64,000 nt of DNA from Polyodon spathula (GCF_017654505.1 NC_054569.1:2209415-2273414), one strand, 5' to 3'; shown: positions 30,632 through 44,362, counted from the first letter of the stretch. Numbers and translations: made by a program. Notes: generated from the sequence alone by a model not told the origin.

Positions 30632-33600
30632 GCCAAGTAATTTTAATGTACAAATAATTACCAGGGGAAAGAGACCCTGATGCATCATTGATTCGTTTTC
30701 AGATCATGAGTATCCCTTTTAGGAGGAGAGATTAGAGATTACATAATTTCCTCAGAGATGGCAAAAATATTGACTGAGACATGTCACTTGCACTTTTTTC
30801 TTTGACACTTTGCCAATATGATAAGCAAAGCTGACAGGTAGCCAATAAAGCAGAACCACGCTGCTAAACATCAAAGAATTGCTTCCGAGAGACTCTGCTT
30901 ATAAAGATAATGCTTTTTCCTGGGGAGTCTTATTAAGATTTAAAATGTTTTTTTTTTTTGGTTATTAGCAAAGTGATAAATGTTGTCATGCTTGTTTCTA
31001 TTTAGGCAGATCTGGTTGGTCATGTTCTTCTGCGCTTCCAATTATATTTGTATTTAAGATCATTTAAGGAGAAAAAATGTGTGTGTTACCTTTACAGGCA
31101 AAATGTGTCTCAATACCACATTCTGTGGCCAACATAACTAATACATCAACCCTTAAACCATACATTAACCCTTCTGGTGACCCACTTAACTGTATTAACA
31201 TTACAAATAATACAAACACAGTGAAATCAGACCCTCGGAATATGAGGGCTATACATGGTAGGGTGGCAGTGTTTAGATCCACCACTGCTTACACTGTTAG
31301 ATTAGACTCCATGATGCTAAGGCATGAATGAACATTTCAATACAATAGCGCAGTCTTTCTCACTGCCATCTACACATGTATTAAGTCTGGAAAGGTCTCC
31401 CGGCTTGTTGGCTACTCACAAAACATCCTTTAGATCTCTACTTTCTTCCCTGCTTGTCTGGTTGTGTTAGTTATTTTAAACGCAGGATCCTTCGTTTGAT
31501 GTTACGAATGCTCAGATCTGCTGAGAAATATAAGAAAGTTAGACATTTGTAATAGTGGTTCTGTATCAAGAGCTTGCCACTTGTCTCCATGCATTCTTAC
31601 TGGTCTAGAGTTACTGCACTCATGGGTGATTCAAAGCGCTTAGTAATGGTGTACCATTACATAGCATTAGTGCCAACACTTGTGAGGGTTGATATGAATT
31701 AGTACATCGTACGCCTGTGCGCATTTGATCATTTTGAATCCTGCACGTTTTCTTCTTCTGAGAATTAATTTGGCCCGTCTATAAACTGTAAATGTAAAGG
31801 GGGAGAAAAAAAAGGATTTACCAAACATTTTTAAAAAATGTGTTGTTTCACAGATAAACGATATATATTTTTTTTATATAGAAAAAGAATGTCATGCTTT
31901 ATGCATTCTTTTTGTTTAATTAACCGTATTAACTTGCTGTTTGAGGATAAAACACTGTTGAGAACTTAATCCCTGATGTTTTTACAGTGATTGGGTGGCT
32001 TAGAATTGTTGATAAGTTTAGATTCCTTCTCTAAACACTCCGAACTATGATTGGACATGCTGTTCTGTATTCGTGTTGTAGCTCCAGGGCTTTTCAAAAA
32101 GGGTTATTTTATCCATAGAAATAGCTGGAAGGGATTGTGGAGCTTCTTTTAAAAGACAAAAAGGCAAGCACGTTTTCACCAGTGAACTGTACAAACAAAC
32201 CCCATTCAAATGCACTCTAATCCCTCTCTTAATTGGCTTTGCTATTTTCAATGCGGGTATTTCACTTCAGCATGCAAAATATGGGATACAAAAATTGTGT
32301 GAAATAACATACTAAACATTCAGGGGTAATAGCAGGTCCACACCAAGATGGATTCTGATCTTCACAGCTCTCAAAAACCTAAGCAGAAAAGGATCTGGTC
32401 AGTACTGTGCTTACTCTGTGCCATGAATCCCATACAGATGACCTAAACTACATTTCTTTATATGAAATATGCATGCATCATGGTATTGAGTTTCTTATTT
32501 TTTTTGTAATTAGATAGCAAACAATACAATTAAAGAAACCTCTTGTGCAAGGAAAGGTCAAGTGAAGGAACACAGATATTGTACCAACCTGAACGACAAA
32601 GCTTGACTCTCCAGTACATTGAACATATCTCTTTCGCCAGGAACAGTTTAAAATATAAGGTTATTTGTTTGTGATTAAGATTAGGATTCGGAAAATTTTG
32701 TGCTAAACTTTCTGTGATCTACTGTATGTATTCTTTAGATTTGGTTTAATTTCTTGTTTGATCAAATTATAACATCTAGCATAACATTTTAGAAGATAGT
32801 ATTTCAGCAACAACAACAGCCTCTGAATAGGTTTATTTCCAACGTTCCCCTGAGGGAGATACATCTTCATTTGTTAGCAACTGTGACTTTTATATTCGAC
32901 ATACATAGAGTAAGATCCATTGCGATACCCACAGACCACTTACTCGAGAGAGAGATGAATAAATATTGTGGCTTTTATCCTGGAGGTTTTGGGATTATTG
33001 TTTTGAAGTTGCATTTTTGAATTGTGCATGCAGCTTCACAGTGACACGAAGTACACATACCCACATGCGTACTACCTGAAGGGTTAGCATTGTCTTTGTA
33101 TTACTCGTCATCAGGTATAACTTGAACAGCATCCAACATAATTGACAATGGCCTCAGGCATTCTTGACATTACTAGGAAAACTACAGATACTAGGACCTC
33201 TAAGTTCAAGATCTGAAGAGCATGGATATGTAGTGAATACTTCCACACAGCAAGGAGCAACAAGACGCTGCTTTTATGATTTCAAGAAGCCACACTATAA
33301 TAATTTACCAAACGTGTTGCACATGACATAATAGGGGATAGGTCATGACAGACCGTTTGAGAGAAGTTTATCCCATGAGTGATGTCATAATGATTACCAG
33401 TGAGCAAAGAAAAGAGAAAATTCCTTCATATCCATGACAACGTTAGAAAAAAAAAATCGATAAATCACTGTAAAAGAAGGACTATTGACAGAAAACAATA
33501 AGCGAATTCTACAAGTTCATTAAAGAAACGAGATTAAAGGATAAGAGTTCTCAAACCCAGCAGAGGAAATAAAAATGTTATTAACCTGAGCTCCATCTGT

Positions 33601-34246
33601 CAGTTTACATCTCGTCATGACTGGCTCCTGGGTTTGCTGTGTCAAAATGCGCAACTTGTGGGATTGCTGATGTGCAATAATGCCTGAGAAACTCCTAAGA
33701 CGGAAACGTCATTGACAATGATGTCATTGACCTGGAATATATAAATATATATATATACATACACACACAGATCGTGTTTATAAACCAGCATGACAACCCT
33801 TGACAGCTGCTGTATTATTTTAGATTCACTTACTTGTATGTCATTATACTTGTAATTTGTATAAATTGTGGTGTAATGTGCCCTTGTGGCATCCTGGGTA
33901 ACTAACCAGAGGCCCGTCTCCTGAACTACTGCACAGAGCATTTTTAAAAAGTAGCTGTTTCTTTGTATGGAAGCAAGGATCCACCTTCCTATAACAGCAG
34001 GCCCTTTTCTCTTTTGATATCCTATTTAAATATTCTATCTGGGTATTTGGAATGCCCCTGCATCATGCTTTTTGTAAAGAAGGTACAACTTTAACAATTA
34101 CTCTATGCTTTAAAATAGAATAACTCACTGTATTTTAAATAAGGAACTGGCCCTCCACTATTTCAGTTTCAGGAAAATCCTCTCATTCTAGAGCTTAGAA
34201 AAAAATACAAATGAATATCACAAACGTCTCCAATCACCTTGGTTAT
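30628..34246. other. Non-coding stretch
   Basis: At 31077-31331 there is an 84-codon plus-strand frame with an overlapping 73-codon minus-strand frame. Neither is recognised. A short direct repeat GTCATTGAC occurs at 33708-33716 and 33723-33731, just before a small TA/CA patch (33738-33769). Nothing else is identified. Confidence 0.55.
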
Positions 34247-34248
34247 AT

Positions 34249-34327
<79 letters not shown>
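34247..34327. repeat. Compound microsatellite (TA)n-(CA)n
   Basis: Two TA blocks interrupted by a TT junction near 34271 pass into about 31 bp of CA. A second small CA patch (CACACACACA) follows at 34339-34347. Confidence 0.96.
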
Positions 34328-34331
<4 letters not shown>

Positions 34332-36955
34332 CTTCATACACACACACAAATATATGGAGCTTTTGAATTTCTGTAGCTAAGCTTGCATATTTTTAGTTAA
34401 ATAAGAGATTAATCTTTTTTATATGACACCTACAACTGTGTAACTATTGCTATCAAATTCGGGTTTGAGAAGACATTTTAAAATTGGCTGGCTAGTCTCT
34501 CAATTAAAGATGAATAACACATTTATGTTTTTTTTTTTTTTTAAAAAAGCCAGAATAGCAGAATATAAGAGATTTGGGAACTCTTTTGATTCCCTTTAGT
34601 AACAAAAAAATAATTAAAAACAAATAAATAAACCTGAATCAGGTTAATGTCTATGCAGTTCAAATATATAGACAACCTACTGTACTGTACATGGCACACT
34701 ATAGAAGCAATGATGTCTCCCTGTCCCATAATGTGATGTATTTCCCTGCAAGGTATAATAAGATGGCTGATTCTCATTCTTTACCCTCCTAAGAAACGCA
34801 TGCATATCCTGAATCTGCGACCTATAATTTTAGTGAAGCTTGAGGGTGAAGCTTTAATTAAAGCCATGCACCATGCTTCTGTCTAGCCCTAACCATCCCC
34901 CTGAGGCATCTGAAGCAGAGTGCTTTAGTTTTGCTATTTCTGTTTCACAAAAGTGCCTTAAATAATCTTGCACAAGCATATTATATTCGTTGCAACTTTT
35001 TGATGCCTGTTGGCACTGCAGCATACAATATTATATTAAAGTCTTGATTAAAGAAACTCCATAAGATCACAGGTGACACGATGTGTCCCAGGATGGTAAT
35101 CATTTTCAAGATTACCCTGCACAATAATTTACAGTATACCTCAGTATGTAGCTGAAATGGTTATTTCCTGTCATTGGTTTGCATCCTTTAGTATATAGTG
35201 CACTTGGCTATTTTAAAACCTGCATATAAACAGCTGCAAGCATATCATTATCTGTAGATGCAGATTCACGAGGGAGGGTGAGAAGCTTCCTTCAACAAGT
35301 GTAATATAAGCAGAGTATATCCCCTCTACAAGCTAACGCCTTTTGTTTTGAAACCCAACTTAAATAACTAAGGCCCTTTTTTCTTTTTTCTTTTTTTTGA
35401 TTGACAAAGAATCACAATAATTGTAATTTAAAATGTGATTAGTCCTACCTTCATAAGCAAATAAACACCTAGGAATCTACATAACAATGCCAGTGCAACA
35501 CCTGGAAACCCTCAAGCCTTACGACATAGACTGGAATGAATATAAAACAATATACAGGCCATTGCATTTGAGTGCACCTGAGGGAGGCGAAAGTGGTTTT
35601 GTAGGACTGTGTTCCAATTGATTACTTAGGTCTCTCTTTAGTGTTTGCACTATTGAGATGTACCTGTGCTGGCTCTGCGGGAAAACAAACAAACAAGTGA
35701 AACAAAAAAGTATTTGATGGGTAGTTTACAGTGGTATTTGTACTTTCCCCAGCGATGGCTTTCGATAAATAGGCAGTTTTGAAATGGATTCAGTTACATT
35801 TTAGAATAGTTTATATCATTCTATTTTACAAATCAAATATTCCCCTATCTATATTGACTGATCGTTTGGTCTCCCTATCTGTTAGTATGCATTGTTAATA
35901 CAGTATTAATATGTAGAGTGGAAACTCTACCCTTGCATTTAATATCAGTAGGAGAATTGCAATAGCGCATAGTTTAGGTTCTCAGCATGAAATACGCAAA
36001 ACTCAGCTCACAAATTAAAAGCTTTCACCCACCTGAGAAAAACACAATCCAAGTTGACAGCAATTTTTTTTTCTAATTTGGGAGTATCTGGCCAGCTGAA
36101 AACAGCAGAAAACTCAACCTGTCCCTTACAAAGGCTGAATGTTAATGACTTTTATTTTTGAAAGACTGAAAAATAGCCAGAAATAAATAAATTCAGTCTG
36201 AAATTGCTCGTATTGATCTATGTTATAAGTCGGAGGAGAGTAGTGAAATTAGCATCCGAAAGATAAAAATAATTGGTTTTTGATATAATTCTAATGGAAA
36301 ACATGGGGTGGTGGGGGGAGGGGGGGATTCAGACAGAAATGCAAAGAATGAAATTGTAAAAAAGTTACAGATCATTACAAAACAAAATTCATTGCTATGA
36401 GACAATTACCTTTTACACAGTGTCTACACCAAGTAGGCTTAACGTTTGTGTTCGTGAACTACTGGAGAATTGGTGGATGCATCTGCAGTGCTTCCTATCC
36501 AATGCAATGAGACACCAATTAAGTAAAATAATTGTCAGTATTTTCTATATATTTTTTCTATAATTTCTGATATTATTGATTCGTAATGCTGTACTGCCAC
36601 AGGACACGTCTGGGAAAGGCTTTGAGTAAAGCAGAAACCCAATAGTAGAGCCACTGTTAAAGAAAAAATACTTTTACAGAATATGATCCCACGTGAGGGC
36701 TGAGCTAGAGTGGGATATCCACTGCTATTTGCAACTTGAATTCAGGTCCCTTGCAGCTCTACAGAGGATTCCTCTGTGTGATCGTTTCTTACTTGCGTGG
36801 TTTGGATTTTGACAGCTGATGAAAACTTAACCCTCACTTTTCATTTTTTACCAGAGCAAATCCGTATGTATCAAAAGAAAACATTTAATGTGTTGTCCAT
36901 TTATACATGAACTTACCTTGAATTTAACAAGGTTTGAATATCATAAAGAACATGT
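34328..36955. other. Non-coding stretch
   Basis: It holds a T run at about 34531-34542, a perfect 14-bp palindrome GCTTTAATTAAAGC at 34851-34864 and a G-rich tract at 36305-36326. No gene-like reading frame exceeds 78 codons. Confidence 0.55.
36305..36326 (+). other. G-rich tract, potential G-quadruplex
   Basis: Four G runs of 4, 6, 1 and 6 are separated by single T or A bases. Enough G-triplets are available for an intramolecular quadruplex on the plus strand. Confidence 0.65.
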
Positions 36956-37316
36956 GGTAACACTTTACATTAAGTGCCTCTTGTTGTTGTGTATTTACAT
37001 AATAGTTACTTATTAAATACATGTGCACTTACACATAATTACAATGTTATATGCATGTAAATGTGTAATTTATTTTGCATGATATAACCCTATTTTTAAC
37101 CTTAAACCTACTCTATAGCCATACCTAAGCCTTACTCTAAACCTAACCCTTTTCTGATACAATTAAGTACTTACATATATCTTGCAAAAAGATTTACACA
37201 TTCAGTCCATTGTAACTATGCATACCAATGTAATTATGTATTAGTACACAAGCATTTACTGTGTAACTGCTATTTAAATACACACTAATTAGAGAGACTT
37301 ACTGTAAAGTGTTACG
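36956..37316. mobile_element. Foldback-type DNA transposon with long inverted arms
   Basis: The left end GGTAACACTTTACATTAAGT is mirrored at the right end by ACTTACTGTAAAGTGTTACG. The similarity is not confined to the tips. Reverse-complementing the right half gives TGTGTATTTAAATAGCAGTT and ACATAATTACATTGGTATGC, which align with TGTGTATTTACATAATAGTT and ACATAATTACAATGTTATGC-like sequence on the left, so nearly the whole 360 bp is two arms of about 150 bp. The centre (37085-37150) is rich in CCTAA-like units. GAACAT flanks both sides (36949-36954 and 37317-37322) and may be part of the target duplication. There is no coding capacity, and the superfamily (possibly hAT) is not established. Confidence 0.75.
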
Positions 37317-37800
37317 GAACATAAAAGGAAAAGCTGCACAATAAAGCATGAGTCGTGCTGAGGATTTTCATTGGCTGTCTATGCAGTTGTCATTAAACCA
37401 GTAAAGAGTTTGTCAAGATTGCGCATTGTCTTTCCCAGTTGAAGGCAAATGGTTCAATGCATACCAAATTGTTTAAAGAAAATAATGAAAACGGTAACAG
37501 AGGCAGAGGCAGAGGATCTGACATCATTATTTATAGACTTGTGGTTTTTTTTTTTTAAATAAAAAATATAGATGCATTAATTCAGAGCCAGACCATGACA
37601 ACTCTGGTACTTTGAAATGCAGCCTCGGTTTAAAACTAATGTAACTTTGTATAAAGATCCCAGATTTCCCAGATGATCAAGTTCTACTCAATTAAACAAT
37701 TTAATTAAAGTTACCTTGAAAATCTATGTAGAATCTTAAAACTGAAGTCTTAATAAATCCAAACAGCATTCAGCATTTATATATGTGTGTGTGTGTATCT
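37317..37800. other. Short non-coding stretch
   Basis: It has a GAGGCA-type triplication near 37499-37515 (AGAGGCAGAGGCAGAGG), a T run near 37547-37556 and a short GT patch at about 37785-37796. No gene is recognised. Confidence 0.6.
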
Positions 37801-37814
37801 ATAGATAGATAGAC

Positions 37815-37899
<85 letters not shown>
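37801..37899. repeat. (GATA)n microsatellite, about 99 bp
   Basis: About 24 units of GATA/TAGA carry one GACA variant near the start. The frames encoding YLSI repeats on the minus strand are artefacts. GATA arrays of this kind are among the most polymorphic loci in vertebrates. Confidence 0.98.
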
Positions 37900-37900
<1 letters not shown>

Positions 37901-40050
37901 AGATATGGAAAGTGGTTTCCAAAATAGAAGTTGTTTTCTTTTTCTTTTTTTTTTCTTGTTTGGCAGTCAAATGCATCTTGGTAATTGACATGCATCAACG
38001 TGAAGAATAATAAAGGACGCTGAAAAAGCTTCCTTCTCCTTGAGGCAATCAAAGTCGTTTGTATAGCCAAATATACAATACGTCTGAATCAAATTGGGAA
38101 TCCTGAACTCTTCAATCTGTCACACCGTCTCTTAACATGACTCTTCAGAAAATAATCGTTCATTAAACTCCTGAATTCGGGAATGCTCCCGAGGAACTTT
38201 GTTTTACAAGAAAACTGACGAAGAACTCAACATGCTGTATTCTTTTGCGGATTTGAAAAATGTGCAAAAACAATTCTGAATTCCATGTGAAAGAATTTGA
38301 TACTAGAACCAAATGTGAGAACGCACAATTTCAAGATAAAAACACATATAAATTTGTTTTAAAAGTTTATTGTAATATTTAATTCCATTTTTCCATTTTT
38401 GAGCCATTCTTTTTGATACTTGCCAAATATTGGTTGTCCAACTAGACTGAGTCATACATAGTTAATATAAATTATTTTGGCAATAGTTGTCATATGAAAT
38501 GCTTATTGAGTCAAGGTGTGAGCAATATTGACAGTATTCAATACCAACTCAAAAAGTTATCAGATTTGATCATATAAATTACGCCATTCAGTGGTTAAAC
38601 ACATAAATATGAAAATTATACTGAATGCAACTTGGAATAAATCACCCATGGGCGGATTCTTGTTAACAGATGCAGTATTCTGAATAACACACATTATAAT
38701 GCTTTTGAAAATCAATTTTCCTTTGATCCGAACAAAGACATCTCATCAAGAGACTTTTATTTCAGTCTTTAAAGTGTCGGAACAATCTGGAGCACTTTTT
38801 ATTTTCTCTTTCAAACACTGTCTATCTCAAGCCTTTGAGCTCCTGATCCCTGATTTTCAGATAGAGCAATTAGCTTTGGCATTATCTCTGAGATCACTGG
38901 TGGTGATTGACTTCCAGTGACATTCTTAGAAAGACTCTTTGATCAGTACACACCTCTACGAGCAGCTCAAGCAACACAGTGCTTTATTACGAGGTCTGGT
39001 AAGCTTGCTTGTTCATATAACATAGTGTATTCAGGTTAAGTCTTTTACTGGGATTAGTTATTGTGTTTGAGCTTTTAAGAGGTCATAAAAAGTTGTTGTA
39101 AGTATGAAGTCATGAACATATGGATGAAATGCATGAGTCATTTCCCCTAACAGCCTCAGAACACAATCTAAAGTAACATTCTAGAGGATGTTACTGTGCA
39201 TTCTATTGTTGTTCCCTATTGCTTTCTTCATCAATCTCAACCATAGTGCTGACTCACTTTGATTGTTAAGGGATTAGCCAGATGCTGAGTAAAATCATTA
39301 ATGGCTTCTGGAGCCAAAAAATCCCTAGAAAGTGTCAGACACTGATTGCTGCATTTAAACTTCAGAAAACTATACTTGTCTGAAAAATCAACTGGGATCT
39401 GAATAGAATAGCAGTTTACTATAATAGCTTGCTCCATTATAAGACCACAGCATTTCCAGCAATGGTGACATGATGTATTTGGAAATACAGATGGTGCAAT
39501 GATAGTGATATGGTAGCCCTCTGGTACTGATAGAGAAACATGGTCTACCACCACTGTGAAGTACACTAGTCAATATCAATCCATTTTTATTTATTTTTTA
39601 AATTTTGATTTAGTCATTTGGTTAATTAGGTTTGGCATTACAGTTCCCTTTAGGTTGAAAATGATTACTGTATTTAATGCGTGAAGTGTACTGTAATATT
39701 GTAACCAAAGTAATGAAACAACACAACACAAGATAGGGTCTACTTGAAGAACACAGCCTGGGGAGAACCACCATGCTCTGCAAAGAGACATCTACTAAGT
39801 GAATCTGAGGGAAGATTGCACCCTGGAGCCTGGCCCAACCATGATAGGTTAATCAAGCAATCACCCGTATTCTATTAGTGCCGGATAACATGGCCATGGT
39901 TTGACCTAGTAAAAACACAAATCAATTAAGACACTGCACAGTGATGTCAATTAAAGACCTCACAACGACCTTGGGCCAAAGGTGCAACAACCTTATCTCC
40001 CATATCTTCCATCTCTGATGGGTCCAAATACACTAGTGACCAGATATCAA
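37900..40050. other. Non-coding stretch
   Basis: The largest open frame is 109 codons on the minus strand (39237-39566), unrecognised. CTTCCATCTCTG followed by ATGGGTCCAAAT at 40007-40028 resembles a shortened piece of the tRNA-Leu-like SINE head at 110-141. The match is too short to annotate as an element. Confidence 0.5.
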
Positions 40051-40084
40051 TACTACTGCTACTACTTACTACTACTACTACCAC

Positions 40085-40160
<76 letters not shown>
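40051..40160. repeat. Compound trinucleotide array (TAC)n-(TAA)n
   Basis: An imperfect TAC block of about 35 bp passes into about 25 perfect TAA units. Poly-isoleucine and poly-leucine frames here come from the repeat. Confidence 0.97.
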
Positions 40161-40599
40161 CTGTGATTAAAATACAAAACAATAGAAAAAGTTGACAAGA
40201 TAGAAAGTCCTCCATTTTTGTTTCCATTCTTTTTGATAAGTCTCTACATTATAATGCCTTCATGAATTATTAAGAAGTTGAATATAATGGAAAATACATA
40301 GCTCTACAAATATCTAATTTCAATATAGTAGAGACATGTATGGCAATACCGGTGCATTTGTCAATGTGGATATCATGACCACCGGTATATTAGAATAGCA
40401 GTAAATATTGTTTTATTTGTCTTTTTTATTTTAAAACCTCCAGTCAACTCCCCCATGAAAGCGAATTAGTTAAGACTGCACAGATTAAACAGGCAAATCA
40501 ATATATAAATCAAAGATGCGTTCGCATGCATCAGTACAACTAAAATACACAAGCCTTTCATGGTTCCATTCACTCAGTCATTTGCCTCAACTGTGCTCA

Positions 40600-40631
<32 letters not shown>

Positions 40632-40839
40632 GGCTTTCCTGCTGGTAAAGCATCCTTCCCACTAGAGGGAATTAGTGGAAATGTGTGCCTGGGTTTGGTT
40701 TCAGTTTTACACCCCAGGCTTCGGAAATCACTGTACATGCCAAAGGAGAAATGATAGCTGTTCATTTGTTGAACTGCAGGCTGTCCACAATATCTTTTGA
40801 TACTCTAGATCAGTGGCACTGTGACCTTGACAAAAATTT

Positions 40840-40870
40840 GGGGGGGGGGGGGTGGGGGTGGGGGGGGGGG
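40840..40870 (+). other. G-rich tract, potential G-quadruplex
   Basis: G runs of 13, 5 and 10 are separated by single T bases within 31 bp. This is the strongest quadruplex-forming tract of the window. A C-rich stretch CACCCCCAACACCCC at 40941-40955 could alternatively pair with it. Confidence 0.75.
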
Positions 40871-42010
40871 TGAAAGCCATTTAACAAAACTGTAACCCCT
40901 GTATATGATGGAAGCCATGCAAAGCCAAGGGTGTCAGCCTCACCCCCAACACCCCTAGTTCCAGCGCCCTTGCTCTACTTTACTGTATAGAGATGCATAC
41001 TCTTAAGGAAGCCAGCAACGTTTTCAGATGGTACAATATCAGTAACGTTTTTTGGCTGCTTTGTATTGTGAAGCACCTTGGCAGTGTTTCGAGTTAAAAC
41101 AAGATGAAGCACACTTGTGAAAAAAAAAACCCAAAATAAATTACTTTCCTTTGGGTTTATTATGAAAACTACAGTGGTTTTTAACAAGCGATTTTAGATG
41201 GGTGTTAAAAATAGATTTCCTTAATTGGGTCAGCGAGTAAGTAGATATGATTTCCATGGGGTGGAAATCTTTTGGACTACATTTACAGTAGACACTGTTG
41301 GGCAGTTTTTTTTTTTTTAATCAAAATGCATTCTGGTACTTGTAGTCTTTAAAAAAAAAAAGACAGACATTGAATGTGATAATGGAATACCACAGTACCA
41401 GTTTCACAACAATATTAAGAAGCATTTGCAAGTGGAGTTTATTTGAGAAAGCATGAGAAAGTATGAATAAAAAAAGGGTCTTTCGGTTTCATTAAAGTCA
41501 GCTGCTGATACAGAATGGTTTAGATTATCTGCATGATAACCATGGCAACGGAAATGTCACTTTATCTTTAAAGTGAGAGGGTATGTGCAGGAAGAGATGC
41601 CACGTTCAACACACAGCTGATGGTACTTTCGGCATTACTTTTCAAATAGCTTTAATGGGAGTGCACAAATAATTATTGTTTTCTTTATAATGTAACCTCT
41701 TCATCCCTGATTTATTAAGATTGGTGTCGAGTTTTGCATTTATAAACTATAAAGTAGGTTTTTGGGGGATGGTTAATGATACCTCCACTCAAAATGTATA
41801 GTATAAATGAGCAATACAGGGAAGCTGTACAGATTTGTGCTCTGCATCTTAGCAAAGCAACAAAAACGAATGCAATAGGTCTCACCTCACCCTTAGTGCG
41901 TCTTATAAATACACTTCATTACTCTGCAATAGCAAAGGCATTACACAGGCAGATATGTAGATGAATGCAACTACATGTAAAAATAGGCAGTGCTAACTGC
42001 AGTGCAACCA

Positions 42011-42079
42011 ACACATGTAACTACCATGTAATCACACATGTAATTACACTGTAATCACACATGTAATTACATTGTAATT
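42011..42079. repeat. Three-copy 23-bp tandem repeat
   Basis: The unit is ACACATGTAAYTACNNTGTAAT plus one base, repeated at 42011, 42034 and 42057. Copies differ at only a few positions. Its ATGTAATTACATTGTAATTA texture resembles the arms of the foldback element at 36956, so it may be a rearranged arm of that family. That link is inferred. Confidence 0.85.
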
Positions 42080-44362
42080 AGAGACGTCACAGGACCCTTT
42101 TCATGAATCAATAACCTGAGTGGTAAGTTTACGTAATTTCAAGAGGAAAGCACGACTGTTTCTAGCTAGTTAGGTGACAGTCTATTTCTTTTACTTCTAC
42201 AAAAAAATGGTAAAAGTGCACAGTAATTTTATTCAACCAGAACACACTCAATCGCCTTCACCTACATGATGTCCACAAGCTAGAGATAGATCTCTTTCCA
42301 GAACCCCAATACATTATTTAGCAGCAGAAGATTTTTTACTTATTCTTTAGGGTGGCATTCAAACCAGAGATATTTGACAGGTAGTGGTTTCCTTATTAAT
42401 TCATAGGATATTTGAATTGCTGCTTGTGAAGATCTAAATACGAAACTGGCACCTGGGCCCAGTGTATCACCTTACAAGTTAATCACAGCATAGTGACTTA
42501 GCAGTTCAACATGCTTTATCCAGGCTTATCCTATGCATTAATGTTCTTGAAACTTTAACAGTGTTTGGCTATGCATTCACCAGGCTTTTATAAGGGTTCA
42601 TATTCTATCTCTCTAAGAATATTTAGTGTGAAAAGCGAAAGGTGACTCATGGAATGATACCATCCTTTCAAGAGGATCCCACTTCAGGTGGTCCAAGAAA
42701 GATCCACAGACCTGATGAAAGCAAGCAAAGCCCGCCCCAGAGATGCTGTTTTTGAATAGAGACGTTCAGCTCAGTAAAAGGCTGCGCGGTCACTATGGGC
42801 TGTCTTTGTTTGTTTTTTAAACCTCAATGCACGACAGCTCTGAGAGAAAGTTTCTTGAATAATTTACACAGAGAAACACAGAATTTGAGATTGTGTTGGG
42901 TGTCATGACAGCTGCTGTGAGTGCCGTGGAAAGCAGGGCATCGCCCTGTTCAGATTAACCTTTCCCTTGCACCAGAGAGAACGCTTGCTGGGAGTTTTTC
43001 TTGTCGAAGCTGTTTTGTGAGCAGGCATTAGCTTCAAAACCTTTCTCTTGCACTATATTTTCTCTGGCGTTCCCATGAGGCAGACTGTGAAAGGAGCAGT
43101 GGTATGACCAGCAGGTCACTGAGTCTGGGTTTATTGTCCTAATCCACTCTATTAAACCCTTTGCTACAGTAATTACAGAACAATAGTGGGTCTACTTGGA
43201 GCCATTATTCCATACAAAAATAACTAAGAAATAAGGGCAGGTCATTGGACTGCAGTCCAAATGCATTGCACATAAAGACTGTAATCCTGTGCAAGGTGCA
43301 GCTGCACTCAATGTCAATAAAGAAACTCTTTACTTCAGACAGGAAACTGTCCTTAACAAGAATGGGTATGGGATGCAAGCAGGTCTTGGGTACACAGATC
43401 TTAGAAGCAAGTCCATCAAGTTCCATTTCAGAGCTTCCTCCTGCAAAAAGTAATACATTCCTAGCAAAGACTGTTAGCGCCAGAGGGAGAAAACACTGTA
43501 AATATTTTATAATGCACTGGGGGACGCCCAGTACCATGACTGCCACATTACTGAACTTTAGATATATTTGAAATATGGATTTTAATCATCATGGGCTTAT
43601 ATGAGTTTGGCTTGTAGCAGTAAATACTATTCACATATAACATACTGTACATTTCTAGAGAAGAAAAACAGCAACATGCATTGAACAAAACAAATGTAAT
43701 GTGTTTGCATTTAGCTCTGAAATATATATTTGTACTGTGTAGAGAAATGTGCAGGGGTCATTTATAATGTATTATGCATCATTACAGGTTGTCAAACATG
43801 TTTAATTTTAGCAGTGGAGATCAGCAGGTGACTTGTGGTCAATGTAATGTACTTTTTGAAAAGTATTTTTGCCCGCAGACAGCAATTACACTGAATCAAT
43901 TAGAAAAATAAATAAATAAATAGTCGCTGTTTAAAGCATTTGGAAATGTAATTAAAACTAAATCGTTTTTTTTCACTGAATGATAATATACATACAATGT
44001 GGAATACCAGATGATACAACCCTATTATGTAATATTTTTATTAAAGAACATAGAACACCATGCGCATTCCGACACGCAGAAACCTTTTTTATTCATTTTA
44101 GCAACGAAAGGAAATCCCATTCATGAGTTATCCTTCTGCTTCCTACTTATCGACTAGTAATCATGCTGTGTTTCATTCATGGCTGAGCAAGCTCCATGAG
44201 GTAGTGCAGATGATGAGAGCTTTTTCTGGGTGACATTGCATTTTGCTTACCTTCTGTTCTTGGTGGCATAGACACATATTGCTTCGGTCTCTCACTCGCT
44301 GTCAGTAACTTTCTGACTTGTATAACTAGCGATTCTCTCATTCTCTGTGTGTCGATTATTGG

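Noticed and set aside
31064..31331. 84-codon plus-strand and 73-codon minus-strand frames, possibly a transposon remnant
   Set aside because: The sequence has a slightly repetitive feel (ACATTA/ACCCTT blocks) but no motif of a known transposase or polymerase.
37085..37150. CCTAA-like units suggesting an interstitial telomere repeat
   Set aside because: The units are too degenerate and lie in the centre of the foldback element, where such sequence is part of the element.
43205..43571. Opposed frames of 108 and 113 codons
   Set aside because: Neither encodes a recognisable domain. Mirror-image open frames on both strands are a common chance outcome.
44196..44210. TGAGGTAGT resembling the let-7 seed
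   Set aside because: The match ends after nine bases and no stem-loop is present.
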